A stretch of 64,000 nt of DNA, taken from NCBI GenBank assembly GCA_963791295.1, contig CAWBRY010000001.1:1-64000 (forward strand), read 5' to 3'. This stretch comes from CAWBRY01 sp963791295 (GTDB lineage: Bacteria > Bacteroidota > Bacteroidia > Chitinophagales > Chitinophagaceae). A model generated the notes under the pieces. That model saw only the letters and a program-made list of their open reading frames with translations. It was not told the origin of the DNA and did no database searches. This document shows, in pieces, positions 8,620 to 16,599 of the stretch. The position numbers and the translations under genes were made by a program. Each line of letters opens with the position of its first letter. Within the stretch, counting starts at the first letter, position 1.

Positions 8620-9171
8620 ATGAGTTTCAGCAAATTAAAGCTTAGATATCCGGCTGTCATTGCAGCATTTAGCATGTTGCTTTTTGTAACAGCTTGTAAC
8701 GATAGCGACAAATCGGAAAAAAATTCCACAACCAGTGATACCGCAGCAAAAAGCGCTACCACAACGACACCTGGTAAGAAGGTCGGGAAAGCCTCAGCAA
8801 AATTGATGGCAGCCGAACAAAATAGCAAGATAGAAAAAGATAAAGAGGGATATTATATGTATACGGAAGTATTGCCTGTCTACCCGGGTGGCCAGGATGC
8901 ACTTCAATCTTATGTCTCTGATCATCTTCAATATCCGGAAGATGCTATAGATAATAATATCGAAGGGACTGTACGCGTACAATTTGCTATTGATGAACAG
9001 GGTAATGTCACCAACGCGAAAGTAGTTGGCGATAAGCTTGGCTATGGACTGGAAGAAGAAGCCGTAAAATTAATTACCAGCATGCCTAAATGGACACCGG
9101 GTATGGTAAAGGGAAAGAAAGTAAAAGCCTGGTATACATTGCCGGTCACCTATAGACTGGAAGGATCTTAA
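8620..9171 (+). CDS. Lipoprotein with TonB C-terminal domain
   Basis: A 183-aa exported protein. The signal peptide ends in a lipobox-like LFVTAC, so it is probably a lipoprotein. A low-complexity Ser/Thr/Lys linker follows. From about residue 90 there is a TonB C-terminal domain with typical features: YPGGQDALQSYV, EGTVRVQFAIDEQGNV and a final WYTLPVTYRL. Bacteroidota encode many such TonB-domain proteins. Without an N-terminal transmembrane anchor that could meet ExbB, this one is unlikely to be the energising TonB itself. It stands alone, divergent from trmB and closed by a strong terminator. Confidence 0.85.
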   Translation: MSFSKLKLRYPAVIAAFSMLLFVTACNDSDKSEKNSTTSDTAAKSATTTTPGKKVGKASAKLMAAEQNSKIEKDKEGYYMYTEVLPVYPGGQDALQSYVSDHLQYPEDAIDNNIEGTVRVQFAIDEQGNVTNAKVVGDKLGYGLEEEAVKLITSMPKWTPGMVKGKKVKAWYTLPVTYRLEGS

Positions 9172-9203
9172 GATTAATTCAGAGAGTACCAATAAAGAAA
9201 GCA

Positions 9204-9235
9204 GGCCTGTCCCGATGGGGCAGGCCATTTTTTAT
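9204..9235 (+). terminator. Rho-independent terminator after the TonB-domain gene
   Basis: GGCCTGTCCC (9204-9213) and GGGGCAGGCC (9217-9226) form a 10-bp stem with one G-T wobble and a 3-base loop, followed by ATTTTTTAT. It begins 32 bases after the stop at 9171. Confidence 0.9.
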
Positions 9236-9302
9236 TAGTGCGCATCGTTTCAAATTCGCTGAAACTTCTTTCTTCTTCAGTTAAGAAAATTATCTTTAGT
9301 GC

Positions 9303-9563
9303 ATGACCGTTTCAGAGGTGAATGAATTCAATCTTACATTTTCTTTTAAAGGAAGAAAGATCGATGCTAGCTGTCAAAAAATGAAGGTGTTTGCTTGTCC
9401 GCATATCCGTGTGGTGGTGAAGAGCGGCAATGAGAATCCTGACATATATATATTTTATCAGATCAATAAGCCAAAGCAAAAGTTTTTCTGGTTTCCGCTC
9501 ACGGCTATGAAGGAACCCTACGCCGCAGCTATTGCAAAGGAGTTAGAGAAGAAGGTTAAGTAA
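9303..9563 (+). CDS. Hypothetical protein, 86 aa
   Basis: I do not recognise this protein. It has no signal peptide or membrane segment. It contains two Cys (one each in IDASCQKMK and VFACPHI), an aromatic KFFWFPL stretch and a Lys-rich end. Predicted beta-strand content is high in the first two thirds. It precedes the kaiC gene by 69 bases in the same direction, but a TAnnTTTG promoter element between them (9578-9585) suggests separate transcription. The ATG at 9303 is the only good start. Confidence 0.6.
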   Translation: MTVSEVNEFNLTFSFKGRKIDASCQKMKVFACPHIRVVVKSGNENPDIYIFYQINKPKQKFFWFPLTAMKEPYAAAIAKELEKKVK

Positions 9564-9577
9564 GATATAGTATTAGC

Positions 9578-9585
9578 TACCTTTG
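9578..9585 (+). promoter_or_regulatory. Candidate -7 element (TACCTTTG) for the kai operon
   Basis: TACCTTTG matches the Bacteroidota -7 consensus TAnnTTTG and lies 48 bases before the kaiC ATG. No clear -33 TTTG was found at normal spacing, so the call is tentative. Confidence 0.45.
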
Positions 9586-9632
9586 AGCGGCCAGGGAATC
9601 CGCAGGTAAATCCTTTACATCACTAAATAAAA

Positions 9633-11105
9633 ATGGAGACTCAAAAAACACAACAGCTGCTCAAAACGCCCACGGGTATTGACGGGCTTGATGAGATTAC
9701 AGAAGGTGGATTTCCAAAAGGCCGACCCACGCTCGTCTGCGGAAGTGCCGGATGCGGAAAGACCCTAATGGCTCTCCAGTTTTTGGTAAAGGGTATTACG
9801 GAGTATGGAGAGAACGGCGTGTTTATGAGTTTTGAGGAATCGGAATCTGATTTGACCCAGAATGTAGATTCTCTTGGATTTAACTTAAACGGACTAGTTG
9901 CCAGGAAGAAATTAAGAATAGACAATGTCATTATTGAAAGATCCGAAATTGATGAAACAGGAGAATATGATCTGGAGGGTATATTTATAAGATTGAACCA
10001 CGCCATTGATTCTATTGGCGCTAAGAGGGTGGTGCTGGATACGATAGAATCGATCTTCGGGGGTATGGAAAATACGACCATTCTTCGTTCGGAGATTCGC
10101 CGCTTATTTAGCTGGCTAAAGAAAAAGGGCGTGACAACCATCATAACAGGGGAAAGGGGCGATAGGACATTGACGAGACAGGGTTTGGAAGAATATGTCT
10201 CGGACTGTGTAATTCTTTTGGATTTTCGTGTCAATGAACAGATTGCCACTCGTCGCTTAAGAATTGTTAAGTACAGAGGTTCCACGCATGGCACAAATGA
10301 ATATCCTTTTCTTATAAATTCGGATGGTATCTCTGTTCTGCCGATAACTTCTTTGCGATTGGATCACCTGGTTTCCAAGGAAATAATTTCGACAGGACTT
10401 TCCTATCTCGACGAGCTTTTGTCTACCGGGGGACTCTTTAGGGGAAGCACTACTCTTGTAACGGGAACAGCGGGCACATCCAAAACGATTCTAGCTACTT
10501 ACTTCGCACAAAAGAGCTGCCTGCGAAAAGAAAAAGTTCTGTATTTCTCATTTGAGGAATCGCCAGAACAGATTGTCAGGAACATGAAAACAATCGGGAT
10601 CAACCTGGTTCCATTCATTAAATCCAAATTGCTATATATACATTCTTCAAGACCATCCTTGCAAGGATTAGAAATGCATCTCTTAATGCTGCATAAATTG
10701 ATTCGCGAGCTCAAGCCAAAATCTGTGGTCATTGATCCCATAAGCAGCCTGATTACAGCGGGTAGCGATAATGAAGTGCGAAGCATGCTGGTACGGTTAA
10801 TTGATTATCTGAAAGCGAACCAGGTCACCGCTTTTTTTACTTCACTCACCCATCCGAAAGAATCTGCTGTAGACGACTTTACTGTCACGGCGGTCTCGTC
10901 CCTGGCTGATACGTGGATCGAATTGAAAAATGAAATTCAGGAAGATAAAAGGAAAAGGACTCTATTTATTGTTAAATCACGAGGGATGGGGCATTTGAAT
11001 GAATTTTGGACTTTTACGATCACGCCGAAGGGTATTCTGCCTGATAAAAGCAGCCCAATCCGCGCTGGTTACAATTCGGCTGATAAAGCAATTAAGTATC
11101 AATAG
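9633..11105 (+). CDS. kaiC: KaiC-like double-RecA ATPase
   Basis: A 490-aa protein with two tandem RecA-like KaiC domains. The first has a canonical Walker A GSAGCGKT (residues 37-44) and catalytic Glu68-Glu69. The second has GTAGTSKT (278-285), where Ser stands at the usual last Gly of the P-loop, and Glu308-Glu309. At the position matching the cyanobacterial phosphorylation pair Ser431/Thr432 I read Ser422-Ser423 in TAVSSLADT; this alignment is by eye. In cyanobacteria KaiC is the clock oscillator. Outside them, KaiC homologues are tied to stress responses or simple timers. Two kaiB genes and a histidine kinase follow in one tight operon; no kaiA is present. Confidence 0.93.
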   Translation: METQKTQQLLKTPTGIDGLDEITEGGFPKGRPTLVCGSAGCGKTLMALQFLVKGITEYGENGVFMSFEESESDLTQNVDSLGFNLNGLVARKKLRIDNVIIERSEIDETGEYDLEGIFIRLNHAIDSIGAKRVVLDTIESIFGGMENTTILRSEIRRLFSWLKKKGVTTIITGERGDRTLTRQGLEEYVSDCVILLDFRVNEQIATRRLRIVKYRGSTHGTNEYPFLINSDGISVLPITSLRLDHLVSKEIISTGLSYLDELLSTGGLFRGSTTLVTGTAGTSKTILATYFAQKSCLRKEKVLYFSFEESPEQIVRNMKTIGINLVPFIKSKLLYIHSSRPSLQGLEMHLLMLHKLIRELKPKSVVIDPISSLITAGSDNEVRSMLVRLIDYLKANQVTAFFTSLTHPKESAVDDFTVTAVSSLADTWIELKNEIQEDKRKRTLFIVKSRGMGHLNEFWTFTITPKGILPDKSSPIRAGYNSADKAIKYQ

Positions 11106-11162
11106 TCACGATAAATTTTGAATGCTGGAAGATTCTTATTTCGTATTAACTAAGATTACTGA

Positions 11163-11459
11163 ATGGCAAAAGAGAACAAGTGGGAGCTACGCCTGTATAT
11201 TGCAGGACAGACGCCTAAGTCGATATTGGCCCTAAAAAATATTATGAATTATTGCAAGAAACATCTTGAAGGCCGCTATTCAATTGAGATAGTGGATTTA
11301 TTAAAAAATCCCCAATTGGCAGCAGACGACCAGATATTTGCGATTCCAACTTTGGTAAGAAAATTGCCGGAGCCACTCAGGAAAATTATTGGTGACCTGT
11401 CCAATGAAGAAAAAGTGCTTGTAGGTCTTAACATGCGCCCGGTTGCGAAAAAAAAATAA
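11163..11459 (+). CDS. kaiB: KaiB-like protein 1
   Basis: A 98-aa KaiB-family protein with a thioredoxin-like fold. Family signatures are LRLYIAGQTPKS at the start, the IEIVDLLKNPQLA segment, and AIPTLVRKLPEP followed by IIGDLS. KaiB binds the first domain of KaiC in cyanobacteria after switching fold. It starts 57 bases after kaiC and ends six bases before a second kaiB. Of the two copies this one is closer to the canonical pattern, keeping the IPTLV strand. Confidence 0.92.
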   Translation: MAKENKWELRLYIAGQTPKSILALKNIMNYCKKHLEGRYSIEIVDLLKNPQLAADDQIFAIPTLVRKLPEPLRKIIGDLSNEEKVLVGLNMRPVAKKK

Positions 11460-11465
11460 ATAGGC

Positions 11466-11789
11466 ATGAAAAAAAAGGCAGCCTCGGAATTCTTAGATGA
11501 CGATAAGTTGATACTACAACTTTATGTAGCAGGCATGTCCCAAAGGTCGATGGAAGCCATCGAAAATCTCAAGAAATTGTGTGACACTTATATCCGGAAC
11601 AATTTCGAGCTTGAAATTATTGACATATACAAGAACCCGGAATTGGCGGCCCAACGTCAAATTGTATTTAGTCCCTCTCTAGTAAAAAAATTTCCATTAC
11701 CCAAAAAAACGCTGATTGGAAACCTTTCGAATGTTGAAAAAGTGATTAGGACGCTCGGTATCGGACTAAATAATGAATATGGAACTTAA
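11466..11789 (+). CDS. kaiB: KaiB-like protein 2
   Basis: A 107-aa second KaiB-family protein. It shares LQLYVAGMSQRS, LEIIDIYKNPELA and LIGNLSN with the family, but the strand normally reading IPTL is replaced by FSPSLVKKF. An eight-residue charged N-terminal extension precedes the domain. It overlaps the start of the histidine kinase gene by 17 bases, suggesting coupled translation. The divergence between the two copies suggests different partners or fold states; this is inference. Confidence 0.9.
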   Translation: MKKKAASEFLDDDKLILQLYVAGMSQRSMEAIENLKKLCDTYIRNNFELEIIDIYKNPELAAQRQIVFSPSLVKKFPLPKKTLIGNLSNVEKVIRTLGIGLNNEYGT

Positions 11790-13428
11790 GATTTCGAATT
11801 CGATGCGAGAAAGGATAAAAGATCTGGAAGCACGCCTGGCTGACGCCGAAGAATTGATCGCAGCCATTAAGGCTGGCGAAGTAGATGCTTTTGCAGTAGG
11901 AACAGCGGGAGAATCGGAAGTATATACCTTGCAAAGTGGGGACTACGCATACCGAATTCTCATTGAAAAGTTTGGAGAGGGGGCCGTAAACCTCACTGCT
12001 GAAGGTCTGATTGTATATACGAATGCCTATTTCTGCGAATTACTGGATGTTACCTATGAGACGGTCGTTGGAAGTTTCATCCAGGATTATATGCAATCCG
12101 ATTTCTTAGAAAAATTTAATTCCCTGCTTGCGCAGGCGAAGGAAGGAAACAGCAAAGGTGAAATTAACCTGATCGCAGGCGACAAGGTCATTCCGGTCTA
12201 TATATCCTTGACATCGCTAAGACCCAAACTGGACAGCATTGGAATGATCGTCACTGATCTCACCGAAAAAAAGAACCACGAAAAAGTGGTATTGAACTAC
12301 CAGCATGAGCTAGAGCAACAAAATCTTCAGCTAGATGAAAGAAATCGGTTTGTGGAAAAACTGATTAATTCTTCTCCTGACCTCGTTATGGTAGTAGATG
12401 AAGAACTTCGCTCTATCACCCTCAACACAAAGGCGGAATCCGTTCTACAAATGTATTTGAAGGGTCCCGTATTGAATAGTAAAGTAACAGACATCCTACC
12501 ATGGCTTGCTGAAAACCAGACCAGGCTTGATATCCGTAAAGCATTTGAAGGTAAAGTTGTTTCAGGAAGAGAAATAAAAGATGAACTTTCTGGAAATTAT
12601 TATGAGAATAATTATATCCCCTTGACTAATGAGAAAGGGCAGGTGTACGCAGTCGTAATTATCTGTCATGATATTACAGAGAATAAAAAACAATTGGATG
12701 AACTATTAAAATTATCCGTCTCTGATAAGTTGAAAAGCGACTTTATCAAGATGGCCAGCCATGAACTGAATACACCAGTCACCTCCATAAAAGGATATGT
12801 TCAACTCCTCCTATCTCTATTTACTGAAACGAAGTCGGAAACCAAGGTTACACCTGAAACTATTGCCGGCGCACTGATTAAGATCGACAAACAAGTGCTC
12901 AGGCTGGTAAGGTTTATCTCCGAACTCCTGGATCTTTCTCGTATTGAAGAAGGACAATTTGAAATTCAGAAGCAGATTTTTGATCTTAACGAATTGGTTG
13001 AGGAAACTATCCAGGACATAATGATCACACATCCTCAGCAAAAAATAAACTACCGTTCCAGTTTTAATTGTAAAGTGGACGCCGACAAAGACCGGATTGC
13101 GCAGGTCTTATCAAACATCATCATGAATGCCGTTAAATATTCACCCCATTCCAAGAACATCGATATCTCCATCCACTCTTTGTCTCAGGGCAAGGTTGGC
13201 ATCGGCGTCAAGGATTATGGAATAGGCATCAATAAAGCCGACCTGGAAAAAATATTCGAGAGATTTTATCGCAGCAGGGATAATAAGGAAGAAACTTTTC
13301 CTGGATTTGGTGTGGGCCTGTTTGTTTCTAAAGAGATCGTGGAGAAACACGGCGGTTCAATAACGGTGAAGAGTGAAATTGGCAAAGGATCCACCTTCAC
13401 TATCATCCTTCCCGTTTATTCAAATTGA
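11773..13428 (+). CDS. PAS-domain sensor histidine kinase linked to kaiBC
   Basis: A 551-aa soluble kinase with no membrane helix. An N-terminal coiled stretch ends in AIKAGEVDAFAVG, a motif seen at the start of many PAS kinases. Two PAS domains follow (about residues 60-165 and 190-300), then the HisKA domain with the phosphorylated His330 in ASHELNTP. The ATPase domain shows an N box (NIIMNAVKYSP), a G1 box (VKDYGIGI) and a G2 box (GFGVGLFVS). No response regulator gene is adjacent. Tight coupling to the second kaiB suggests that it reads out or feeds the Kai module, as SasA does in cyanobacteria, but it has no KaiB-like domain of its own. Confidence 0.93.
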   Translation: MNMELKISNSMRERIKDLEARLADAEELIAAIKAGEVDAFAVGTAGESEVYTLQSGDYAYRILIEKFGEGAVNLTAEGLIVYTNAYFCELLDVTYETVVGSFIQDYMQSDFLEKFNSLLAQAKEGNSKGEINLIAGDKVIPVYISLTSLRPKLDSIGMIVTDLTEKKNHEKVVLNYQHELEQQNLQLDERNRFVEKLINSSPDLVMVVDEELRSITLNTKAESVLQMYLKGPVLNSKVTDILPWLAENQTRLDIRKAFEGKVVSGREIKDELSGNYYENNYIPLTNEKGQVYAVVIICHDITENKKQLDELLKLSVSDKLKSDFIKMASHELNTPVTSIKGYVQLLLSLFTETKSETKVTPETIAGALIKIDKQVLRLVRFISELLDLSRIEEGQFEIQKQIFDLNELVEETIQDIMITHPQQKINYRSSFNCKVDADKDRIAQVLSNIIMNAVKYSPHSKNIDISIHSLSQGKVGIGVKDYGIGINKADLEKIFERFYRSRDNKEETFPGFGVGLFVSKEIVEKHGGSITVKSEIGKGSTFTIILPVYSN

Positions 13429-13445
13429 ATATCATGCACGGCTAT

Positions 13446-13479
13446 AAAGAAAAAAGCCTCTCCGAGGAATCGGGAAGGC
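13446..13479 (-). terminator. Rho-independent terminator of the tRNA-like RNA
   Basis: On the minus strand GCCTTCCCGA and TCGGAGAGGC form a hairpin with one mismatch and a 4-base loop (13479-13456), followed by TTTTTTCTTT. It lies about 30 bases past the tRNA-like 3' end. It also sits at the end of the kai operon, but no T run follows on the plus strand. Confidence 0.75.
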
Positions 13480-13508
13480 ATTATAAAGCACATGAGAAAA
13501 AATGTAGC

Positions 13509-13680
13509 TGTAGGGGGAGGAGTCGAACCTCCACGGGGCAGTTAGCTATAGCACAAAGTTCAGTGGTCGACCCTGGTCGCCATCCGCCGAAACGGAACAG
13601 CGGCTCTATACTACGTTTATCCTGTGATCCCCACCCCCGAGACAAGAGGGCATGTCTGCCGAAAATTTCATCACCCCACA
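13509..13680 (-). ncRNA. tRNA-like RNA with a 101-nt insertion in the variable region
   Basis: On the minus strand a full cloverleaf can be drawn. The acceptor stem is TGTGGGG (13680-13674) paired with CCCTACA (13515-13509). The D stem is ATG/CAT (13671-13669 with 13654-13652), with a 14-base loop containing GG. The anticodon-like stem is CCCTC/GGGGG (13650-13646 with 13638-13634), loop TTGTCTC. The T arm is GGAGG-TTCGACT-CCTCC (13532-13516) with a canonical T loop. Between the anticodon-like arm and the T arm lie 101 bases (13633-13533), closed by GGGG/CCCC. The loop would read GTC (Asp), while the D arm resembles class II tRNA-Leu, so I assign no amino acid. The 3' end reads GCTA, not NCCA. 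It has its own promoter and terminator. It is not a standard tRNA; the identity is unknown to me. Confidence 0.65.
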
Positions 13681-13714
13681 GTATTTTTGGGTGTTCTAAA
13701 AGAGCTTGACAATA

Positions 13715-13747
13715 CAAATATAGGCCAATCAGCAGTTTTATTCCAAA
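13715..13747 (-). promoter_or_regulatory. Promoter of the tRNA-like RNA
   Basis: On the minus strand TTTG (13747-13744) and TATATTTG (13722-13715) are 21 bases apart, matching the Bacteroidota consensus of TTTG at -33 and TAnnTTTG at -7. Transcription would start near 13710, about 30 bases before the acceptor stem. Confidence 0.75.
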
Positions 13748-13831
13748 TTTTCTAATAAATATTTTGAAATTATAGAAAATATTCAAATATTTGCTCCGCT
13801 TGCTGAAAATATTCAAAAAACTAACGAAAAA

Positions 13832-14299
13832 ATGCCTGCCAAATTAAATCTCGATAAACTCGATCTGCAGATCATTCACCACATGATGGAGAACGCAGAG
13901 ATCTCCTATGCCGAACTGGGTAAGAAACTATTTGTATCCGGCGGTACCATTCATGTCCGTATCAAAAAACTACAGGAAGCGGGAGTGGTTAAAGGTACTA
14001 GATTGAAGGCAGACCTTAAACAACTCGGCTATGATGTTATTGCCTTTATCGGAATATACCTCAAAGAAAGCTCTCTATATGATGCAGTGGCCAAAGACCT
14101 GCAGAAAATTCCCGAGATCGTACGGCTGAATTATACCACCGGCAACTATAGCATGTTTGCAGAAATCGTTTGTAAGGATATTTCGCAACTGCGATTTGTT
14201 TTGCACGACCAATTACAGAAAATCAAAGGCATCGAGCGAACAGAAACGTTTATTTCTTTAGAAGAAAGCTTTAATCGCAATGTAAAAGTGGTCGGATAG
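13832..14299 (+). CDS. Lrp/AsnC family transcriptional regulator
   Basis: A 155-aa regulator with an N-terminal helix-turn-helix (ISYAELGKKLFVSGGTIHVRIKKL, about residues 25-48) and a C-terminal RAM ligand-binding domain from about residue 70. The start LDKLDLQIIHHMMENA is typical of AsnC/Lrp proteins, which sense amino acids and form octamers. The effector cannot be told from sequence. It is a single gene, divergent from the tRNA-like RNA and convergent with an ABC permease gene. The recognition helix has GGTIHVR where many members have SxSTVxxR. Confidence 0.9.
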   Translation: MPAKLNLDKLDLQIIHHMMENAEISYAELGKKLFVSGGTIHVRIKKLQEAGVVKGTRLKADLKQLGYDVIAFIGIYLKESSLYDAVAKDLQKIPEIVRLNYTTGNYSMFAEIVCKDISQLRFVLHDQLQKIKGIERTETFISLEESFNRNVKVVG

Positions 14300-14349
14300 A
14301 AATCTAGCATCCAGTATCCAGCATCTAATATCCAGCATCTAGTATCTAG
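14300..14349. repeat. Degenerate tandem repeat at a convergent gene end
   Basis: Four to five imperfect copies of a unit close to ATCCAGCATCTA lie between the AsnC gene stop (14299) and the end of the permease gene (14339). The final copies overlap the last codons and stop of the permease gene. Confidence 0.75.
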
Positions 14350-15427
14350 AACCCCTCACATTCAACGCATCTCTCAATCCATTTCCCAATAAATTAAAGG
14401 AAAGCACCAACAACATGATCGCAAAACCCGGCGCCAGCGCCAACATCGGATTTTGAGTGATGATGAAATTATAATTCTCTTTGATCATTAATCCCCAACT
14501 GGGTTGCGGCGGTTGAACGCCCACACCTAAAAAGCTAAGACCCGCCTCAATCACAATCGCTGAGGCAAAATTGGATGCTGCTATCACAATCACCGGCCCC
14601 ATGATATTTGGCCAGATATGGCGGACAATTGTTCTCGCATGAGAAAAACCGAGTGCTCTGGCTGCCTCAACATATTCCAATTCTCTGATGCCAAGCACCT
14701 GCCCTCTCACCAGCCGAGCTACATTTACCCACATGGTCAATCCTACAGCAATAAACACCTGCCAAAAACCCTTTCCCAGCGTGAGTGTTATGGCGAAGAC
14801 GAGCAACAAAGTAGGGATGCTCCAGATCACATTAATAAACCACATGATGATATTATCCGTTCTGCCCCGGAAATATCCGGCCAGCGAGCCGAGGATCAAA
14901 CCGATACTCAATGAAATAATGACCGTGATCAATCCAACACTCAAACTAACCCGAGTGCCTACAATTAAGCGGCTCATTATATCACGGCCATACTTGTCGG
15001 TTCCCAACAGAAACTTCTTATTGACTATCGGCACAGGCGCCAGTTGCGTGAGCGCATAGGACTGTCGTTCGCTCAATTCTTCATCGATGAATTTCTGTAC
15101 GATCATGCTGTCTCCCGCCTGCTCATGGCGGAGAACTGGAACATAATAATAGGGATCTTCAGTCCCGGAAACCAATTGTTGAAAAAAACCCGTGGTCCCG
15201 ATCTTCTTGTCCTTTCTTACCATGATAAATGATTGTCGAAAGCCGGGCTTTTCTCCACCGATTTCGAGGATGATCCTGTTCGCATACGGGGAATGATCGG
15301 AGGCGAGAAAATAAGAGAACGCCGCTACTAAGATCGATACGGCAATAATTACCAGTCCAACCATAGCTCCTTTATTTTTCCGGAGACGCTTCCAGGCAGC
15401 CAGTTGGAATGATTCGTTCAAATTCAT
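14339..15427 (-). CDS. ABC transporter permease, DppC/OppC type
   Basis: A 362-aa inner membrane permease of the peptide/nickel class. The N-terminal OppC-type segment ends in KNKGAMVGL, then comes a first membrane helix and a large periplasmic loop of about 110 residues. The core permease domain has the EAA loop EAARALGFSHARTIVRH that contacts the ATPase. The long first loop is larger than in most DppC proteins. No partner permease, ATPase or binding protein gene lies nearby, so the rest of the transporter must be encoded elsewhere. The substrate is not predictable. Confidence 0.9.
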   Translation of the reverse strand: MNLNESFQLAAWKRLRKNKGAMVGLVIIAVSILVAAFSYFLASDHSPYANRIILEIGGEKPGFRQSFIMVRKDKKIGTTGFFQQLVSGTEDPYYYVPVLRHEQAGDSMIVQKFIDEELSERQSYALTQLAPVPIVNKKFLLGTDKYGRDIMSRLIVGTRVSLSVGLITVIISLSIGLILGSLAGYFRGRTDNIIMWFINVIWSIPTLLLVFAITLTLGKGFWQVFIAVGLTMWVNVARLVRGQVLGIRELEYVEAARALGFSHARTIVRHIWPNIMGPVIVIAASNFASAIVIEAGLSFLGVGVQPPQPSWGLMIKENYNFIITQNPMLALAPGFAIMLLVLSFNLLGNGLRDALNVRGSRY

Positions 15428-15454
15428 TAGTTGCCAAGTTAATTTTTTCTGATC

Positions 15455-16570
15455 TCATCTCACTCTTCTTCCCTTCCATTCATATTTCCCGAATTGCCCG
15501 AATAGCCCCGAAATAATAGTATAAAAAATATGCAATGGCTGAAGGAAGAAAAAATACCGGACCAATTTTTCCTGGTGAAAGAACCGGGAAAGGTCGACAC
15601 AGAACGGAAGTTCGATCAGCGTCTTGAGTACCCAATAAGCGAGCGCCACTATCCAGTAGCGATAGTCCCAGAAACCCGCGATCAACAATGCCAGGAAAGA
15701 AAGATTAAAAAGATAGATCAGCCATAAAACTGCAATTATTCTTTTATCATCATATTTGGAGGCTTTGCTCGCCCATCGTATACGTTGATTAAAAAAATCC
15801 GACCAGGTTGCCATGGGCTCCGTAGTCACCGTTGCCTGCTGCGATTTTAAATAAGAGAGCCGCCCCGGAAAATGTTTGTCAATCTTATGCATCAGCAGCA
15901 TATCATCTCCCGACGCAATCTGGTCAATACCTTTAAAGCCATCCACCTCATCAAAGGCTTTCTTTCCGTAAGCGAGATTCGCTCCATTACACATAGAATG
16001 TATCTTCTTAAATACCGAAGCCCCGGTAATGCCCTGCAAGACCATGAAATCCAGTTGTTGAAAAGCAGACAAAATACTTTTTCCATTCTCCAATGCCACG
16101 GGGGCTACGATGAGGACGGCATTGTTTGTGGTTTTGAATTCCGCGATCTGCTGCAACCACTGTCTGGGGACTATACAATCCGCATCGGTAGTGACTATTA
16201 AATCCCCGGTGGCATGAGCGATCCCTGTTTCAATAGCCTTCTTCTTGTAGGAATTGATCCCGTCTTCGTCAAGTTGAAGAACCCGGGCGAAGGGAAATCG
16301 ACGGACCATCGCGACAGTATTGTCCGTGGAATGGTCATCCACCACAATCACTTCAAAAAATTCCCGGGGATAAGTTTGCTCTTCCAATGACTTTAATAGT
16401 TCTGCAATATTGTCCTCCTCGTTTCGGGCGGGAATGATCACAGAGGCCTTTATTACGGGTGTTGTCGCGGTTGGTGTAAATTCGGGAATAGCCTTCCAAC
16501 TTTGCCAATAATATATGATAAGAATACTATAGCCAATAAATAATGTTATGGTAATAATCAGCAGGATCAT
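15455..16570 (-). CDS. Glycosyltransferase family 2, membrane-bound
   Basis: A 371-aa processive-type GT2 enzyme. One N-terminal membrane helix (residues 1-20) precedes the GT-A domain. Visible signatures are SVIIPARNEEDNI, VVDDHSTDNT, the metal-binding TTDADC (a DxD form), and the acceptor-site motifs SGDDMLLM and QRIRWASKA (QxxRW). Two to three membrane helices end the protein. This architecture is that of glycan polymer or glycolipid synthases. The acceptor and sugar cannot be named. A -7-like element (TAGTTTTG, 16587-16580) lies 10 bases before the ATG. Confidence 0.9.
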   Translation of the reverse strand: MILLIITITLFIGYSILIIYYWQSWKAIPEFTPTATTPVIKASVIIPARNEEDNIAELLKSLEEQTYPREFFEVIVVDDHSTDNTVAMVRRFPFARVLQLDEDGINSYKKKAIETGIAHATGDLIVTTDADCIVPRQWLQQIAEFKTTNNAVLIVAPVALENGKSILSAFQQLDFMVLQGITGASVFKKIHSMCNGANLAYGKKAFDEVDGFKGIDQIASGDDMLLMHKIDKHFPGRLSYLKSQQATVTTEPMATWSDFFNQRIRWASKASKYDDKRIIAVLWLIYLFNLSFLALLIAGFWDYRYWIVALAYWVLKTLIELPFCVDLSRFFHQEKLVRYFFFLQPLHIFYTIISGLFGQFGKYEWKGRRVR

Positions 16571-16579
16571 CTAAGGCAA

Positions 16580-16587
16580 CAAAACTA
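16580..16587 (-). promoter_or_regulatory. Candidate -7 element for the glycosyltransferase gene
   Basis: The minus strand reads TAGTTTTG, matching TAnnTTTG, 10 bases upstream of the ATG at 16570. This would give a very short leader. No clear -33 element was seen. Confidence 0.35.
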
Positions 16588-16599
16588 ATCATTGTGTTT

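Noticed and set aside
13533..13633. Group I intron in a tRNA
   Set aside because: The insertion is only 101 nt and follows a complete anticodon stem; group I introns sit in the anticodon loop and are at least about 200 nt.
13509..13680. tmRNA (ssrA) as identity of the RNA
   Set aside because: It is too short (172 nt against about 350), has a proper D stem and anticodon-like arm, and shows no tag reading frame ending in Ala-Ala.
13481..13816. A 111-aa open frame on the minus strand covering the tRNA-like RNA
   Set aside because: It runs through the promoter, the cloverleaf and the T arm, and its sequence has no coding character. The RNA features explain the region better.
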